Shown here piece after piece: positions 23,877 through 32,201 of a DNA stretch of 35,039 bases (position 1 is the first letter of the stretch; each line of letters opens with the position of its first letter). Both the position numbers and the translations under genes were made by a program. The notes below the pieces were generated by a model that was given only the letters and a program-made list of their open reading frames with translations, was not told the origin of the DNA and did no database searches. Origin of the DNA: JBFLYN01 sp040756655 (GTDB lineage: Bacteria; Bacillota; Sulfobacillia; UBA8153); NCBI GenBank assembly GCA_040756655.1, contig JBFLYN010000036.1, positions 1 through 35,039 on the forward strand, given 5' to 3'.

Positions 23877-24674
23877 TCAGTCATCGCTTAGGTTCTTGAG
23901 AGCCAGCACTTCACGGGCGGGCGTGCGGTCCCCGGTGCAGCTGATCCTACGCGGTGCATCCAAGAGACGGAGTCTAAAGCCCAGGCCCGCGTAGAGGTCC
24001 AGGATCCGGCGGGTGGCCTGGTTGGACAGTACCACGGGCCCCGGGTGTCGCGAGAGCCACCGGGCCAAGCGCACTTGGTCGTCCCAGTCAAACCCTTCCT
24101 TGGCATATTGCCTGAACTCCACGTCGTAGGGGGGGTCGGCGTACACGAAGTCGGTGGCTTCCAATGGTAGGACCTCAAAGTCCCTGCTGCAAAAGGTCCA
24201 ATTCCGAAAAACCCGCCGGTATGGTTCGAAGTTCCGCGTGTACTGGATCTTGCGGTACCTGCCAAAAGGGACATTGAACTCGCCCTTTTTGTTGAACCGG
24301 CACAGGCCGTTGTACCCGGTACGGTTGAGGTAGTAGAAGAGCTGGGCGGCCTCACTGGAGGTTTCTTCCCCTTCCGCCAGGAGGCAGTTGAAGCGGCTGC
24401 GGTGGGCATAGAACAGGGCCTCGTCGTTTTCCATGGGGATGTGCACTTCCAGGCCGCGTTGCAGCCAGCAAAGGAAGTTGACCAGGTGGCAGTTGGCATC
24501 GTTGAGCAGGGCCCGGTGGGGCAGAAGACCCAGTGTCACGGCCAGGCCGCCGCACAGCGGCTCCACCAGCCGGCGGTGACGGTGAGATACCCACAGCGGT
24601 GCGAGGTAGGGCACGAGCCAGCGTTTGCCCCCAGCCCATTTCAGAGGCGGCCTGGGGTTGGTGCTTTCCGGCAA
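23877..24674 (-). CDS. D12-class (Dam-type) DNA adenine methyltransferase
   Basis: 265 residues with the class motifs: LKWAGGKRWLVPYL (SAM-binding), EPLCGGLAV, LLNDANCHLVNFL, the catalytic YADPPYDVEF, and VVLSNQATRRI. It methylates adenine N6 in a short recognition sequence, often GATC. I place the start at the TTG at 24674, since a perfect AAGGAGG lies six bases upstream and it is followed closely by the conserved PPLKWAGGK; a longer frame upstream has no ribosome site. No restriction enzyme gene is beside it, so it looks like an orphan methylase. Confidence 0.88.
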   Translation of the reverse strand: MPESTNPRPPLKWAGGKRWLVPYLAPLWVSHRHRRLVEPLCGGLAVTLGLLPHRALLNDANCHLVNFLCWLQRGLEVHIPMENDEALFYAHRSRFNCLLAEGEETSSEAAQLFYYLNRTGYNGLCRFNKKGEFNVPFGRYRKIQYTRNFEPYRRVFRNWTFCSRDFEVLPLEATDFVYADPPYDVEFRQYAKEGFDWDDQVRLARWLSRHPGPVVLSNQATRRILDLYAGLGFRLRLLDAPRRISCTGDRTPAREVLALKNLSDD

Positions 24675-24853
24675 TATATGCCTCCTTGGAGCAGTCCTTG
24701 TGCCTGTTTCGTCGAGTGCAGGCGTCATTCCTTGTTGGAGTAGGTGGCGGGTCTTTCCGGACCACGGTGGATGCCCGTGACAGGAACCGGGAAAGTGGAC
24801 GGAGAAGAACCAACCTTGTGCCCGCCCCTGGTGGGCACTGACTGCTCTGCGAG

Positions 24854-26183
24854 GTGAACTGCGTGGGTATTCTGACCGGGCACCGGGTACACATCGCCTG
24901 GGGGCTGGCAATGGCCGCAACATCGGGTGCTTCCCCAAGAGCTGGCCGGCATGGGCGCGGCCGTGGGTATCGGTGGCTTCTTCTGGAGCTACTTCGGCGG
25001 CATGTTCGCCGGGACGGCCGGGGCGTTCATGGAGTGGCTCCCGCTGGGGCGTACCGGCTACAGGTGGCTGGTGCTCCAAGGGGCAGTCGTGTGGGTGGGG
25101 ATCGAGATGATCCGCGGCCTGGTGCCATTGGTAGGGACCTGGGGATTGGTGGCCTACAGCCTCCACGCCCAGGTATAGTTCATACAGCCTGTTAGCATGT
25201 TCGGGGTATACGGGCTTGGGCTTCTGATCATGATGGTCAACTACGCCGTCGCCGGACTGGCCATATCGATCATGGACGCCTGCTCAAAGGCGGTGCGTGA
25301 TACCGGGGTCATGCCCCTGGCGTCTGCCCGGCGGTGGCTGGCAGGGGTGGGAGTGGCGGTTCTTCTCTGGGCCGAGCTCAGTCTTCTCCTGGTGGATAGT
25401 CCCGAGCCGGTCCTCAGCGTGGCGGCCGTCCAGCCCGGTGGGGCCATCACCAGCAACGCAGACCTTCATGGCCTGGTTGAACAGACTCGCGACACCGGGT
25501 GGTGTGGAGCGAGGGCATCCTTCCCCTCGACCCCCAGGTGGAAGGCCGAGAGATGTTCGAAGAACCGGCCCGGGATACCGGGGCATACCTGGTGCTCGGG
25601 TACGTAGTCCGCGACCAGCGGGGCATGCGCAACGAGGCGGCACTGGTGTCACCCGAGTATGGGTTCCTGGGGGTCACCGGCAAGGATCACCCGGTGGCCT
25701 GGGCCGGGGAGACCAGCATGACCCGGGGGACCCATCCTGCCTGGGACACGGCGCTGGGGCCGGTGGGAGCCATCATCTGCTACGACCTGGACTTCACCGG
25801 CACCGCACGCCGGGTAACGCGAAGCGGAGCCCGGGTCATCGCTGTCCCCTCCATGGACTGGCCGGCCGTGGCCCACCTCCACCTATACGCACCTGGTGTT
25901 CCGGGCGGTGGAGAACCGGGTATCCATGATCAAGGCCGATGGAGGCTTCGATTCGGCCATCATCGATCCTCAAGGACGCGTACTCCAGCTGGCGGTCTCC
26001 ACCAAACCTCAGCGAGTAACTCCCGTGGCCAGTGTGCCCCTGGGGCTGGGAAACACCCCGAGCACCCGCTGGGGCGACTGGGTCGGGTGGCTGGCCTTGG
26101 CCGGGATGGCGGGCTTTGCCTGTCTGGACGTTTCCACCGCGCAGAAGGACCAGGAAGGGCACAAACTCGCAGTGGGCCCGTAG
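24854..26183 (+). pseudogene. broken apolipoprotein N-acyltransferase-like (Lnt/nitrilase) gene
   Basis: Pieces of an Lnt-type membrane nitrilase run in order: VVWVGIEMIRGLVPLVGTWG, an in-frame TAG at 25176-25178, FGVYGLGLLIMMVNYAVAG, VAAVQPG, then after a frameshift near 25495 VWSEGILPL (Glu), GVTGKDHPVAW (Lys) and GAIICYDLDFTG (Cys), then after a frameshift near 25880 THLVFRAVENRVSMIKADGG. The Glu-Lys-Cys triad is still present, but one stop and at least two shifts break the frame, and the first membrane helices are missing or unreadable. It would have acylated lipoproteins or a related substrate. Confidence 0.82.
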
Positions 26184-26237
26184 ATCCTGTTGACCGGCCG
26201 GGATCCTGTCCTCGCCCACAGGCCTCAGCGTCCTGAG

Positions 26238-27149
26238 TTACCCCAGCTGGAGGGTTCTCTCGTCGACCCGCCTGGCGAGGCTATAGGCGTAAGGCGTAAA
26301 GTGCTTCATTCAAAAGCGACTCCCGGTGATGTTCATGGGTTCAAAGTCTACGCCGCAGTACCCGTTCTCCAGCAGCCATTCCTGGATGGCTCCAGCAGCA
26401 GGGTCCCGGCGCCGGACCGCCTGGCATCCTCCAGGACATAAGTGACGTTCATGACAGCCGGGTGTTCAGACACAAAGGTCTCTCCCCCGGGCTGTATTCT
26501 CATGTAACCGGTGGGCTTGCCCAGAGCACAGGTCGTCCACGTGTGATGACCGGGCCCAAGGAGCCAGCTCGTGAGATCCTCCACCGGGTCCTCGTCCGGG
26601 CGGGGCATGAAGACCGGGGAATTCCTGTAGTAAAGGTTGTGCTCTCTATGCATGGCCCGCAGGCCGGGTACGTCGCCAGCATCGACCTTGCGAACCTCAA
26701 TGGAGGAGTTACCGTCCTCGACTGGTCCGGACTTGCGGATGGCATCCATGCTCCACAGACCAAATCCCAGCCAAAACCACGTGTCGACCGTCTCCTGGTC
26801 GTGGGCAAACATGGTGATAGCGTGGTTGGTGGACCCCTGACCCACCCACATCTTTGCCACCCGCCGGTATAGTTCCTGGTAGATGAGGTCACGCCCGCGC
26901 CTTTTCGCGCCATGACCGTACAGGGGGCAGTAGCTGCCCAAGTGGCTGCCAAACAGCCACCGCCGCCATTCCCGTACCACTGGAAAACAGGCCATGAAGT
27001 CCTTGGGCAAGCATCCCGCGGAACTCGCCCTCCTCGGGCAGACACGTGACGGTTTCCCGCTCCTTCCGGTAAGCGGAGAGCGCCAAGGCCAGGGCAGCCT
27101 CAGCGTGTGCCGGGTTCACGGCCTCGTACTGGATATGCTCGAGCACCAC
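26238..27149 (-). pseudogene. broken GNAT-family acetyltransferase gene
   Basis: From the GTG at 27149 (GGGAGG upstream) the frame gives EHIQYEAVNPAHAEAALALA; near 27005 it shifts to DFMACFPVV and runs through YQELYRRVAKMWVGQG and ITMFAHDQETVDTWFWLGFG to YVLEDARRSGAGTLLLE. A second shift near 26385 continues AIQEWLLENGYCGVDFEPMN, then a TGA (26310-26312) stands where Trp is expected, before MKHFTPYAYSLARRV. So there are two shifts and one stop. It resembles two-domain GNAT proteins in which the second half carries the acetyl-CoA loop (RRSGAGTLLL). It lies downstream of grpE. Confidence 0.8.
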
Positions 27150-27241
27150 TCACCCTCCCCGTGCCACTCCAACCCGGTGCTCCGGTGCCGGACCCGGGTA
27201 CTGACCCGGAAACGGTTTTCTCAGCAGATGGTAGGCAAGTC

Positions 27242-27268
27242 AGAGGACCCGCGGGCGGCGGGTCCTCT
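27242..27268 (-). terminator. stem-loop after grpE
   Basis: A perfect 11-bp stem (AGAGGACCCGC / GCGGGTCCTCT) with a 5-base loop lies 19 bp past the grpE stop. There is no run of T after it on the minus strand, so it may act as a weak terminator or as an mRNA-stabilising hairpin. Confidence 0.6.
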
Positions 27269-27287
27269 CGCTGAACACTGGCGGCTT

Positions 27288-27818
27288 CTAGGTGGTGGGA
27301 CCGGCCGGGCGGGCTACCCGGACCCGGGACGCCCTGAGCACATCGTCATGGATGCGGTAGCCCCGGCGGATCTCGTCGGTGACGGTTTCCTCGGTGTGGT
27401 CGGGGCTGTCCCATACCGCCACCGCCTCGTGGACGGCCGGGTCAAAAGGCTGACCCACCGAAGCGATGGGCTCCACCCCCTGGGTGCCCAGGAGCTTTTC
27501 CAGCTGCCGGAAAATCATCTCCACTCCAGAACGCAACCCATCACTATCCTGGGCTTCCAATGCCCGGCCGAAGTTATCCATGATCTCCAGGAGTGAAAGC
27601 AGCAGGTCTTCTCTGCCCATCCTTACCCGGCGCTCCAAGTCCCTTTCCACGCGCTTTCTGTAGTTATCCAGGTCGGCCCGGCACCGCAAGAACAGGTCCC
27701 AGTTCTCAGCTGCCTTGGCTTCAGCCTCGGCCAGTGCCTTGCGGAGTTGCTCTACCTCGTCGCCGGGCAGTTCATCATTGGTAAATTCCCTGGTGGTTTC
27801 CTCGGTCACCGGACTCAC
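27288..27818 (-). CDS. grpE: GrpE, nucleotide exchange factor of DnaK
   Basis: 176 residues: a charged N-terminal coiled coil (about 18-75, DEVEQLRKALAEAEAKAAEN, LRCRADLDNYRKRVERDLER) and the C-terminal beta domain with VEPIASVGQPFDPAVHEAVA and RRGYRIHDDVLRASRVRVA, the family signature. It releases ADP from DnaK. The GTG start at 27818 is 3 bp after the dnaK stop, so the genes are coupled. It follows dnaK, whereas in most Firmicutes grpE comes before it. Confidence 0.95.
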   Translation of the reverse strand: MSPVTEETTREFTNDELPGDEVEQLRKALAEAEAKAAENWDLFLRCRADLDNYRKRVERDLERRVRMGREDLLLSLLEIMDNFGRALEAQDSDGLRSGVEMIFRQLEKLLGTQGVEPIASVGQPFDPAVHEAVAVWDSPDHTEETVTDEIRRGYRIHDDVLRASRVRVARPAGPTT

Positions 27819-27821
27819 CGC

Positions 27822-29711
27822 CTATTCCGTCTTGTCTTTGTCGCGGAACTCTGCATCCATCACGTCCTCCTGGGCTCCGGCCCGGCCACCTTCGTCCGGG
27901 GGAGGTGCCTGTTGCTTGTAGAGTTCCTCGGCCAGGCGGTAGGACGCCTGCTGCAATGCCTCGGTGGCCTTGGTGATCCGCTCGGTATCTGTGCCGGACA
28001 GGGCGTCTTTGAGTTCTTTGAGCCGCCCCTCCACGTTTTGCCGGTCAGACGCGGGCAGCCGGTCGCCTACTTCCTTGAGATTCTTCTCTACGTTGTAGGC
28101 CAGGCTGTCGGCTTTGTTCCGGATCTCCACTTCCTCCCGGCGCTTTTCGTCCTCGGCAGCATATTTCTCTGCATCCTTGACCATCCGGTCCACATCGTCC
28201 TTGGAGAGCTGGGTAGACGCGGTTATGGTGATCTTCTGCTCGCGGCCGGTGCCCTTGTCCTTGGCCGTGACGTTAAGGATGCCGTTTTGGTCGATGTCGA
28301 AGGTAACCTCGATCTGGGGCACACCCCGGGGAGCAGGCGGGATACCCGCCAGGTGGAAGCGGCCGAGGGTACGGTTATCCCGGGCCATGGACCGCTCGCC
28401 CTGGAGGACGTGGATTTCCACCTGGGTCTGCCCGTCGGCAGCGGTGGTGAAGATCTGGCTCTTGCGCGTGGGTATGGTGGTGTTCCGCTGGATGAGCGAG
28501 GTGCTGACTCCACCCAGGGTCTCGATACCCAGGGTCAGCGGGGTCACGTCCAGCAACACGATGTCCTTGACATCCCCGGCCAGCACTCCGGCCTGAATGG
28601 CCGCGCCAATGGCCACCACTTCATCGGGATTGACCCCCCGGTGGGGTTCTTTGCCTGTGAGGCGCCGGACCAGTTCCTGGATTACCGGCATGCGGGTGGC
28701 GCCACCCACCAGGATCACCTCGTCCAGGTCGGCCTCGGTGATCTTGGCGTCCCGTATGGCCTGCCTGAAGGGACCCACCGTACGCTCAGTGAGATCGGCG
28801 GTGAGCTCTTCGAACTTGGCCCGGGTCAGCTTGGCTTCCAGGTGCTTGGCGCCGGTCTGGTCGGCGGTGATGAAAGGAAGGCTGATGGTGGTCTCCACGA
28901 CCGTTGAGAGCTCGGTTTTGGCCTTCTCGGCCGCCTCAATGAGGCGCTGGAGGGCCTGGCGGTCCTTGCGGAGATCAATGCCGTTTTCCTTGCGGAAGAT
29001 ATCGGCCAGGTAGTCAACTATGCGCTGGTCATAGTCGTCCCCGCCCAGGTGGGTATCTCCGGCGGTGGATTTGACTTCGAAGACACCGTCTCCCACCTCG
29101 AGGATGGACACATCGAAGGTCCCGCCTCCCAGATCCCATACCAGGATGGTCTCGTTGACCTTCTTGTCCAGGCCATAGGCAAGTGAGGCCGCCGTGGGCT
29201 CGTTGATGATTCGGAGGACCTCCAACCCGGCGATGCGCCCGGCATCCTTGGTGGCCTGGCGCTGCGCGTCATTGAAGTAGGCCGGAACGGTGATCACAGC
29301 CTGGGTCACAGGCTCGCCCAGGTACTTTTCGGCATCCTCCTTCATCTTTCTCAGGATCATGGCAGAGATCTCTTCCGGGGTGAAGTCCTTACCCGCCGCC
29401 GGAATGCGCACCCGGACTTCGTCCTTGCTCCCCCGCACGACTTCGTAGGGGCTGCGCCCGCGCTCGCCGGCGACCTCATCGTACCTCCGGCCCATGAACC
29501 GCTTGATGGACGCCACGGTGTTCTGGGGATTCAGCACCGCCTGGCGTCGGGCCAGCTGGCCCACCAGCCGCTCGCCGGTGCGGGGAAACCCAACCACCGA
29601 GGGGGTAAGACGCGACCCTTCAGCGTTGATCACCACCGTGGGCTTGCCGGCTTCCATAACCGCCAGCACCGAGTTGGTGGTCCCCAAGTCGATCCCTACG
29701 ATCTTGCCCAT
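27822..29711 (-). CDS. dnaK: DnaK, Hsp70 chaperone
   Basis: 629 residues, full length. ATPase-domain signatures: GIDLGTTNSVLAVME (5-19), ILVWDLGGGTFDVSILEVGD, and VILVGGATRMPVIQELVRRL. The substrate-binding domain (LLDVTPLTLGIETLGG onward) and helical lid are complete; the C-terminus ends DVMDAEFRDKDKTE, a variant of the usual EEVKD-type tail. It folds and protects proteins in the cytoplasm. The ATG at 29711 has AGGAGGTG eight bases upstream. It is 20 bp downstream of the hspR-like gene. Confidence 0.97.
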   Translation of the reverse strand: MGKIVGIDLGTTNSVLAVMEAGKPTVVINAEGSRLTPSVVGFPRTGERLVGQLARRQAVLNPQNTVASIKRFMGRRYDEVAGERGRSPYEVVRGSKDEVRVRIPAAGKDFTPEEISAMILRKMKEDAEKYLGEPVTQAVITVPAYFNDAQRQATKDAGRIAGLEVLRIINEPTAASLAYGLDKKVNETILVWDLGGGTFDVSILEVGDGVFEVKSTAGDTHLGGDDYDQRIVDYLADIFRKENGIDLRKDRQALQRLIEAAEKAKTELSTVVETTISLPFITADQTGAKHLEAKLTRAKFEELTADLTERTVGPFRQAIRDAKITEADLDEVILVGGATRMPVIQELVRRLTGKEPHRGVNPDEVVAIGAAIQAGVLAGDVKDIVLLDVTPLTLGIETLGGVSTSLIQRNTTIPTRKSQIFTTAADGQTQVEIHVLQGERSMARDNRTLGRFHLAGIPPAPRGVPQIEVTFDIDQNGILNVTAKDKGTGREQKITITASTQLSKDDVDRMVKDAEKYAAEDEKRREEVEIRNKADSLAYNVEKNLKEVGDRLPASDRQNVEGRLKELKDALSGTDTERITKATEALQQASYRLAEELYKQQAPPPDEGGRAGAQEDVMDAEFRDKDKTE

Positions 29712-29731
29712 GCAAAGTACACCTCCTACAA

Positions 29732-30049
29732 CTACTTCTCCGTTAACGCTCCTGTGCTGGAATCCCGGTGGTCAGCCCTCGCTGGTGCACGGGCATCCAT
29801 GGCTCGCTCCATCTCCAGGAGCGCCCGGATCCCGGCGAGGTTGATGCCCTTGGTCCTGTGCAAGTGCAGAATGCGGGCCAGCAACCGGAGGTCGTTCTCT
29901 GAATAGAGCCTGATGTTGGCGCCGGTGCGGGCCACGTCCAACAGCCCCTCGCGGTCGAACTGCCGGAGGACCTGGGTGGAGACGCCCAGCAGCCGGGCGG
30001 CTACGCTGATGGTGTAAACGGGCTCGTTGGGCCCGTGTAGCCGCTGCAC
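29732..30049 (-). CDS. HspR-like MerR-family repressor
   Basis: 105 residues. An N-terminal MerR helix-turn-helix (YTISVAARLLGVSTQVLRQF) is followed by NIRLYSENDLRLLARILHL and a short helical tail, the size and layout of HspR. HspR represses dnaK operons and needs DnaK as co-repressor. I prefer the GTG at 30049, with AAGGGAG eight bases upstream, over the GTG at 30058, which overlaps the ribosome site. Position directly before dnaK under its own promoter suggests autoregulation of the whole operon. Confidence 0.85.
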   Translation of the reverse strand: MQRLHGPNEPVYTISVAARLLGVSTQVLRQFDREGLLDVARTGANIRLYSENDLRLLARILHLHRTKGINLAGIRALLEMERAMDARAPARADHRDSSTGALTEK

Positions 30050-30084
30050 GACACTCACTCCCTTCCCGGTATTGGCCAGCTACC

Positions 30085-30114
30085 ATTATAGAAACCTTAT
30101 GCCATCAAAGTCAA
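30085..30114 (-). promoter_or_regulatory. promoter of the hspR-dnaK-grpE operon
   Basis: TTGACT (30109-30114), an 18-bp spacer and a perfect TATAAT (30085-30090) on the minus strand. Between the boxes is an imperfect dyad (CTTTGATGGCATAAGG) where a repressor could bind; it does not match the HspR-operator HAIR consensus well. Confidence 0.75.
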
Positions 30115-30283
30115 TACTATTCTCCCCTCCTGGACAAGAAAGCTGTGCGGTGGCCGATAACCTGCTGTCCACGACGCACCTGGGCGAGAACACCGCGACC
30201 CCCACACCGCAAGCGTTCCACCTGCCCTGTTTGGTCTATAGCTTGAGAAAACCTAGCCGATGACGGTAAGGGGGGAGTGCTGT

Positions 30284-30483
30284 ATGCGGGTGATACCCAC
30301 GAAACGGGCAGAACCCGGCATGCTGCTGGGGCGGTCCGTCCTTGACGCCCAGAGGCGGCTCCTGCCCAGGAGTTCACCGGCCGGGCGGCCGAATTGTTGA
30401 TCAACGAAGTCATATCGATGCCGGAGGTTACCATCGGACTCTTGGACCTCAAGCCCCCTGCATACGCTGCGGGTCCTTGGTGA
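30284..30483 (+). pseudogene. N-terminal stub of an HD-GYP protein
   Basis: An ATG behind GGGGGAG opens MRVIPTKRAEPGMLLGRSVL and DAQRRLL, the usual start of soluble HD-GYP proteins with an N-terminal DUF3391-like region. After a frameshift and apparent deletion another frame reads AELLINEVISMPEVTIGLLD then LK, matching the segment just before the HD motif, and then stops at TGA 30481. The catalytic part is missing; restriction-subunit debris follows. Confidence 0.6.
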
Positions 30484-30608
30484 CCAGCACCACCGGGGCG
30501 GTCCCGGGACTCGCAGTTCAGTTTCTTTACTACGTCTATCTCCCCGATGGAAAGCACGACACTGGTGGCCACCGGGTAAGGAGCGACCCCCGGCGCAGAG
30601 CCTTCACC

Positions 30609-30743
30609 AATGAATCCCTCCTCGATGGCCTGGCGCATGCTGTAGAGATGGAAAGGCCTGGGTTTGCCGTCAGGGCCCGGCTGCCCGAACACTTCCAGAG
30701 TCTTATGCTTTGTGTTCAGGCCACTGGCTGGAGCAAAGTAGGC
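30609..30743 (-). pseudogene. internal fragment of a type I restriction R subunit (hsdR)
   Basis: The minus strand reads AYFAPASG (a decayed helicase FFAFTATP motif), then KHKTLEVFGQPGPDGKPRPF and HLYSMRQAIEEGFI, a very characteristic stretch of HsdR motor domains. The text ends abruptly at 30609. About 45 codons remain. HsdR is the ATP-dependent translocase and nuclease of type I systems. Confidence 0.75.
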
Positions 30744-30860
30744 TGCGCGAAAGAGCTTCCCGAAACACTTGAAACCATGGCGGAGCACCGAAAGGCAGCC
30801 TTGCTGGAATCCCATTTCGCGAAGTCCCTGCTTGTGGAGGTTCTGAAGGGAAGGTGGATA

Positions 30861-30953
30861 ATGAATAGCCAGTATACCGAAAAAACCTTTGAGGATGGCC
30901 CTGGTCAGGGGCGTGCCGATTACGACGCTTCAGAAGTTTCCTTACGTGCCTGA
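30861..30953 (+). pseudogene. short frame resembling an HsdR N-terminus
   Basis: A 30-codon frame begins MNSQYTEKTFEDG with AAGGTGG upstream. The first 13 residues resemble the N-terminus of some HsdR proteins, but the rest does not. It lies on the opposite strand from the other hsdR pieces and partly overlaps the C-terminal piece. The match is short and may be chance. Confidence 0.3.
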
Positions 30954-31262
30954 CGGAGGCCGGTATCAGCCACGGCGTCTTCACGGATCGAGTCGAAGAA
31001 CTCGTCCGGTTTGAATTCGGTCCCGAAGCGTTCGTTCCAAGATATCTATTAATTTGGAAAGCGCGATTTTTTTCTCCTTTGACAACTCCGGTGCCCACGG
31101 ATGTCGGCCCTGATATCGCCTCCTGCCTTCCTGGCTCCAAGTCAATGACCCTTCGCTGATCTTCTGGAGCCTGTAGTATTGAATCCTGAAAAGGTATCTA
31201 AATCGTTTCTGCCGCAATGTTGCTAGTAAAAAGTCAGACCTGGAAAAGCTGTATTCGTACAT
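30920..31262 (-). pseudogene. C-terminal fragment of a type I restriction R subunit (hsdR)
   Basis: One frame reads YRLQKISEGSLTWSQEGR and later LSKEKKIALSKLIDILE; a shift leads into GTEFKPDEFFDSIREDAVAD then TGLRQARKE and a stop at 30920. Both parts match the C-terminal domain of HsdR. It lies upstream, in reading direction, of the internal fragment (30609-30743), so the pieces are out of order and the gene was rearranged as well as frameshifted. Confidence 0.75.
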
Positions 31263-31315
31263 CCGCTTCCTTCTGGTGAAGCTCCCTAGGGGAGACCGGG
31301 GACCGATTTACAACT

Positions 31316-31983
31316 TCAGCGACGAAGGATGAACTGCTTCAGGTCCGGACGCCAGCCCCGGCTGTAACCCCGTTCTGCCAGCCCGGGTGGTCCTTCCCCC
31401 TCGAAGCTCACGCTGGTGGTATCAAACAAGCATAGGCTAACGTCCGGCACGACCAGCGGGCCCAAAGCTGGCAATAGCTTTGGCTCCACTTCTGCCCAAA
31501 GGTGATAGAACACGTCCCACGGTAAAGCTGGTGGAGCGTCAGCTCCTCGGCACCGGTTACATGGGCACGGGCCGGCCAGTTCAAGGTCTGCCGCTCGGAG
31601 GCCGGGTTGCGCAGGCGGGACAGCACCAGCGTCCGTACCGCCGCCTCGAGGTCAAACCGGAACTTCCGGCTCCCTGCCGCTTCCCGCCATAGCCGGTCCA
31701 CGTCCAACCGTCGCCACAGCTGTTCCAGCAAGTAGGTGCTGCCGTAGATCTTGCCGCCCCGGCTCTCGACGTCCTCGGGACCGCTCACCACCACCACTCG
31801 GTCAGTCAGACGCGCCAGGGACTGCACCGGGCGAGCCACCTTCTCCGGGTCCGGCTCGTCGGCCCGGCCCAGGCTGGACACCACCTGGTGCCGTGGCCGT
31901 CCCCGATCCCAGTATCTCTCCACCAGCTGGACGTTGGTGAGGCTTTCCCTGCCGGTCCTGGACCTGGTAAGCTTCACCCACAT
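31316..31983 (-). pseudogene. frameshifted, truncated IS1634/IS4-type transposase
   Basis: From an ATG at 31983 the frame gives LTNVQLVERYWDRGRPRHQV, STYLLEQLWRRLDVDRLWRE and LRNPASERQTLNWPARAHVT up to LTLHQLYRG. A one-base-type shift near 31510 leads to VSLCLFDTTSVSFEGEGPPG (first catalytic Asp), LAERGYSRGWRPDLKQFILR and then an early stop. The rest of the DDE domain is absent. The N-terminus differs from the transposase at the left edge. Confidence 0.85.
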
Positions 31984-32201
31984 TGGCAGCACTGCCACTA
32001 TCAGACCAGGCACCAGTTGCCCATATGAATACGCTATCACTCCTGACCCTCTGTCACTAGGCGCCTCGGCCCTCCTTCAGTAAAGCCCTAATCCTCGCCG
32101 TTCCCGGGCCTGGCATGAGCTGAAAGTGTCAAAGTCCCATCTGGGCGTAGACGCGAAGCCGCGCCGACCACCCGGCAGTCAGAGGAGCGTGCCCAGCCTG
32201 A
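31984..32201. other. spacer between transposase remnant and DUF6671 gene
   Basis: No gene or clear signal is seen. Element ends of the transposase remnant could not be located. Confidence 0.4.

Noticed and set aside
24675..25166. Longer N-terminus of the Dam-type methylase
   Set aside because: The added residues are low-information, have no ribosome site and run opposite the Lnt-like pseudogene; the TTG at 24674 has a perfect AAGGAGG.
26310..26312. TGA recoded as Trp or selenocysteine in the GNAT gene
   Set aside because: The same gene has two frameshifts, no SECIS-like hairpin was noticed, and other genes use TGA as stop.
27747..28907. 386-codon open frame on the plus strand
   Set aside because: It lies antisense to dnaK and grpE and gives no family resemblance; long antisense frames are expected opposite high-GC genes.
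30091..30108. HAIR operator for HspR
   Set aside because: The dyad does not match the CTTGAGT-N7-ACTCAAG consensus closely enough for a feature; kept only as a low-interest finding.
30440..30540. Minus-strand peptide APVVLVTKDPQRM resembling a PhoH-type PIN segment
   Set aside because: Only about a dozen residues match and flanking sequence gives nothing; probably chance.
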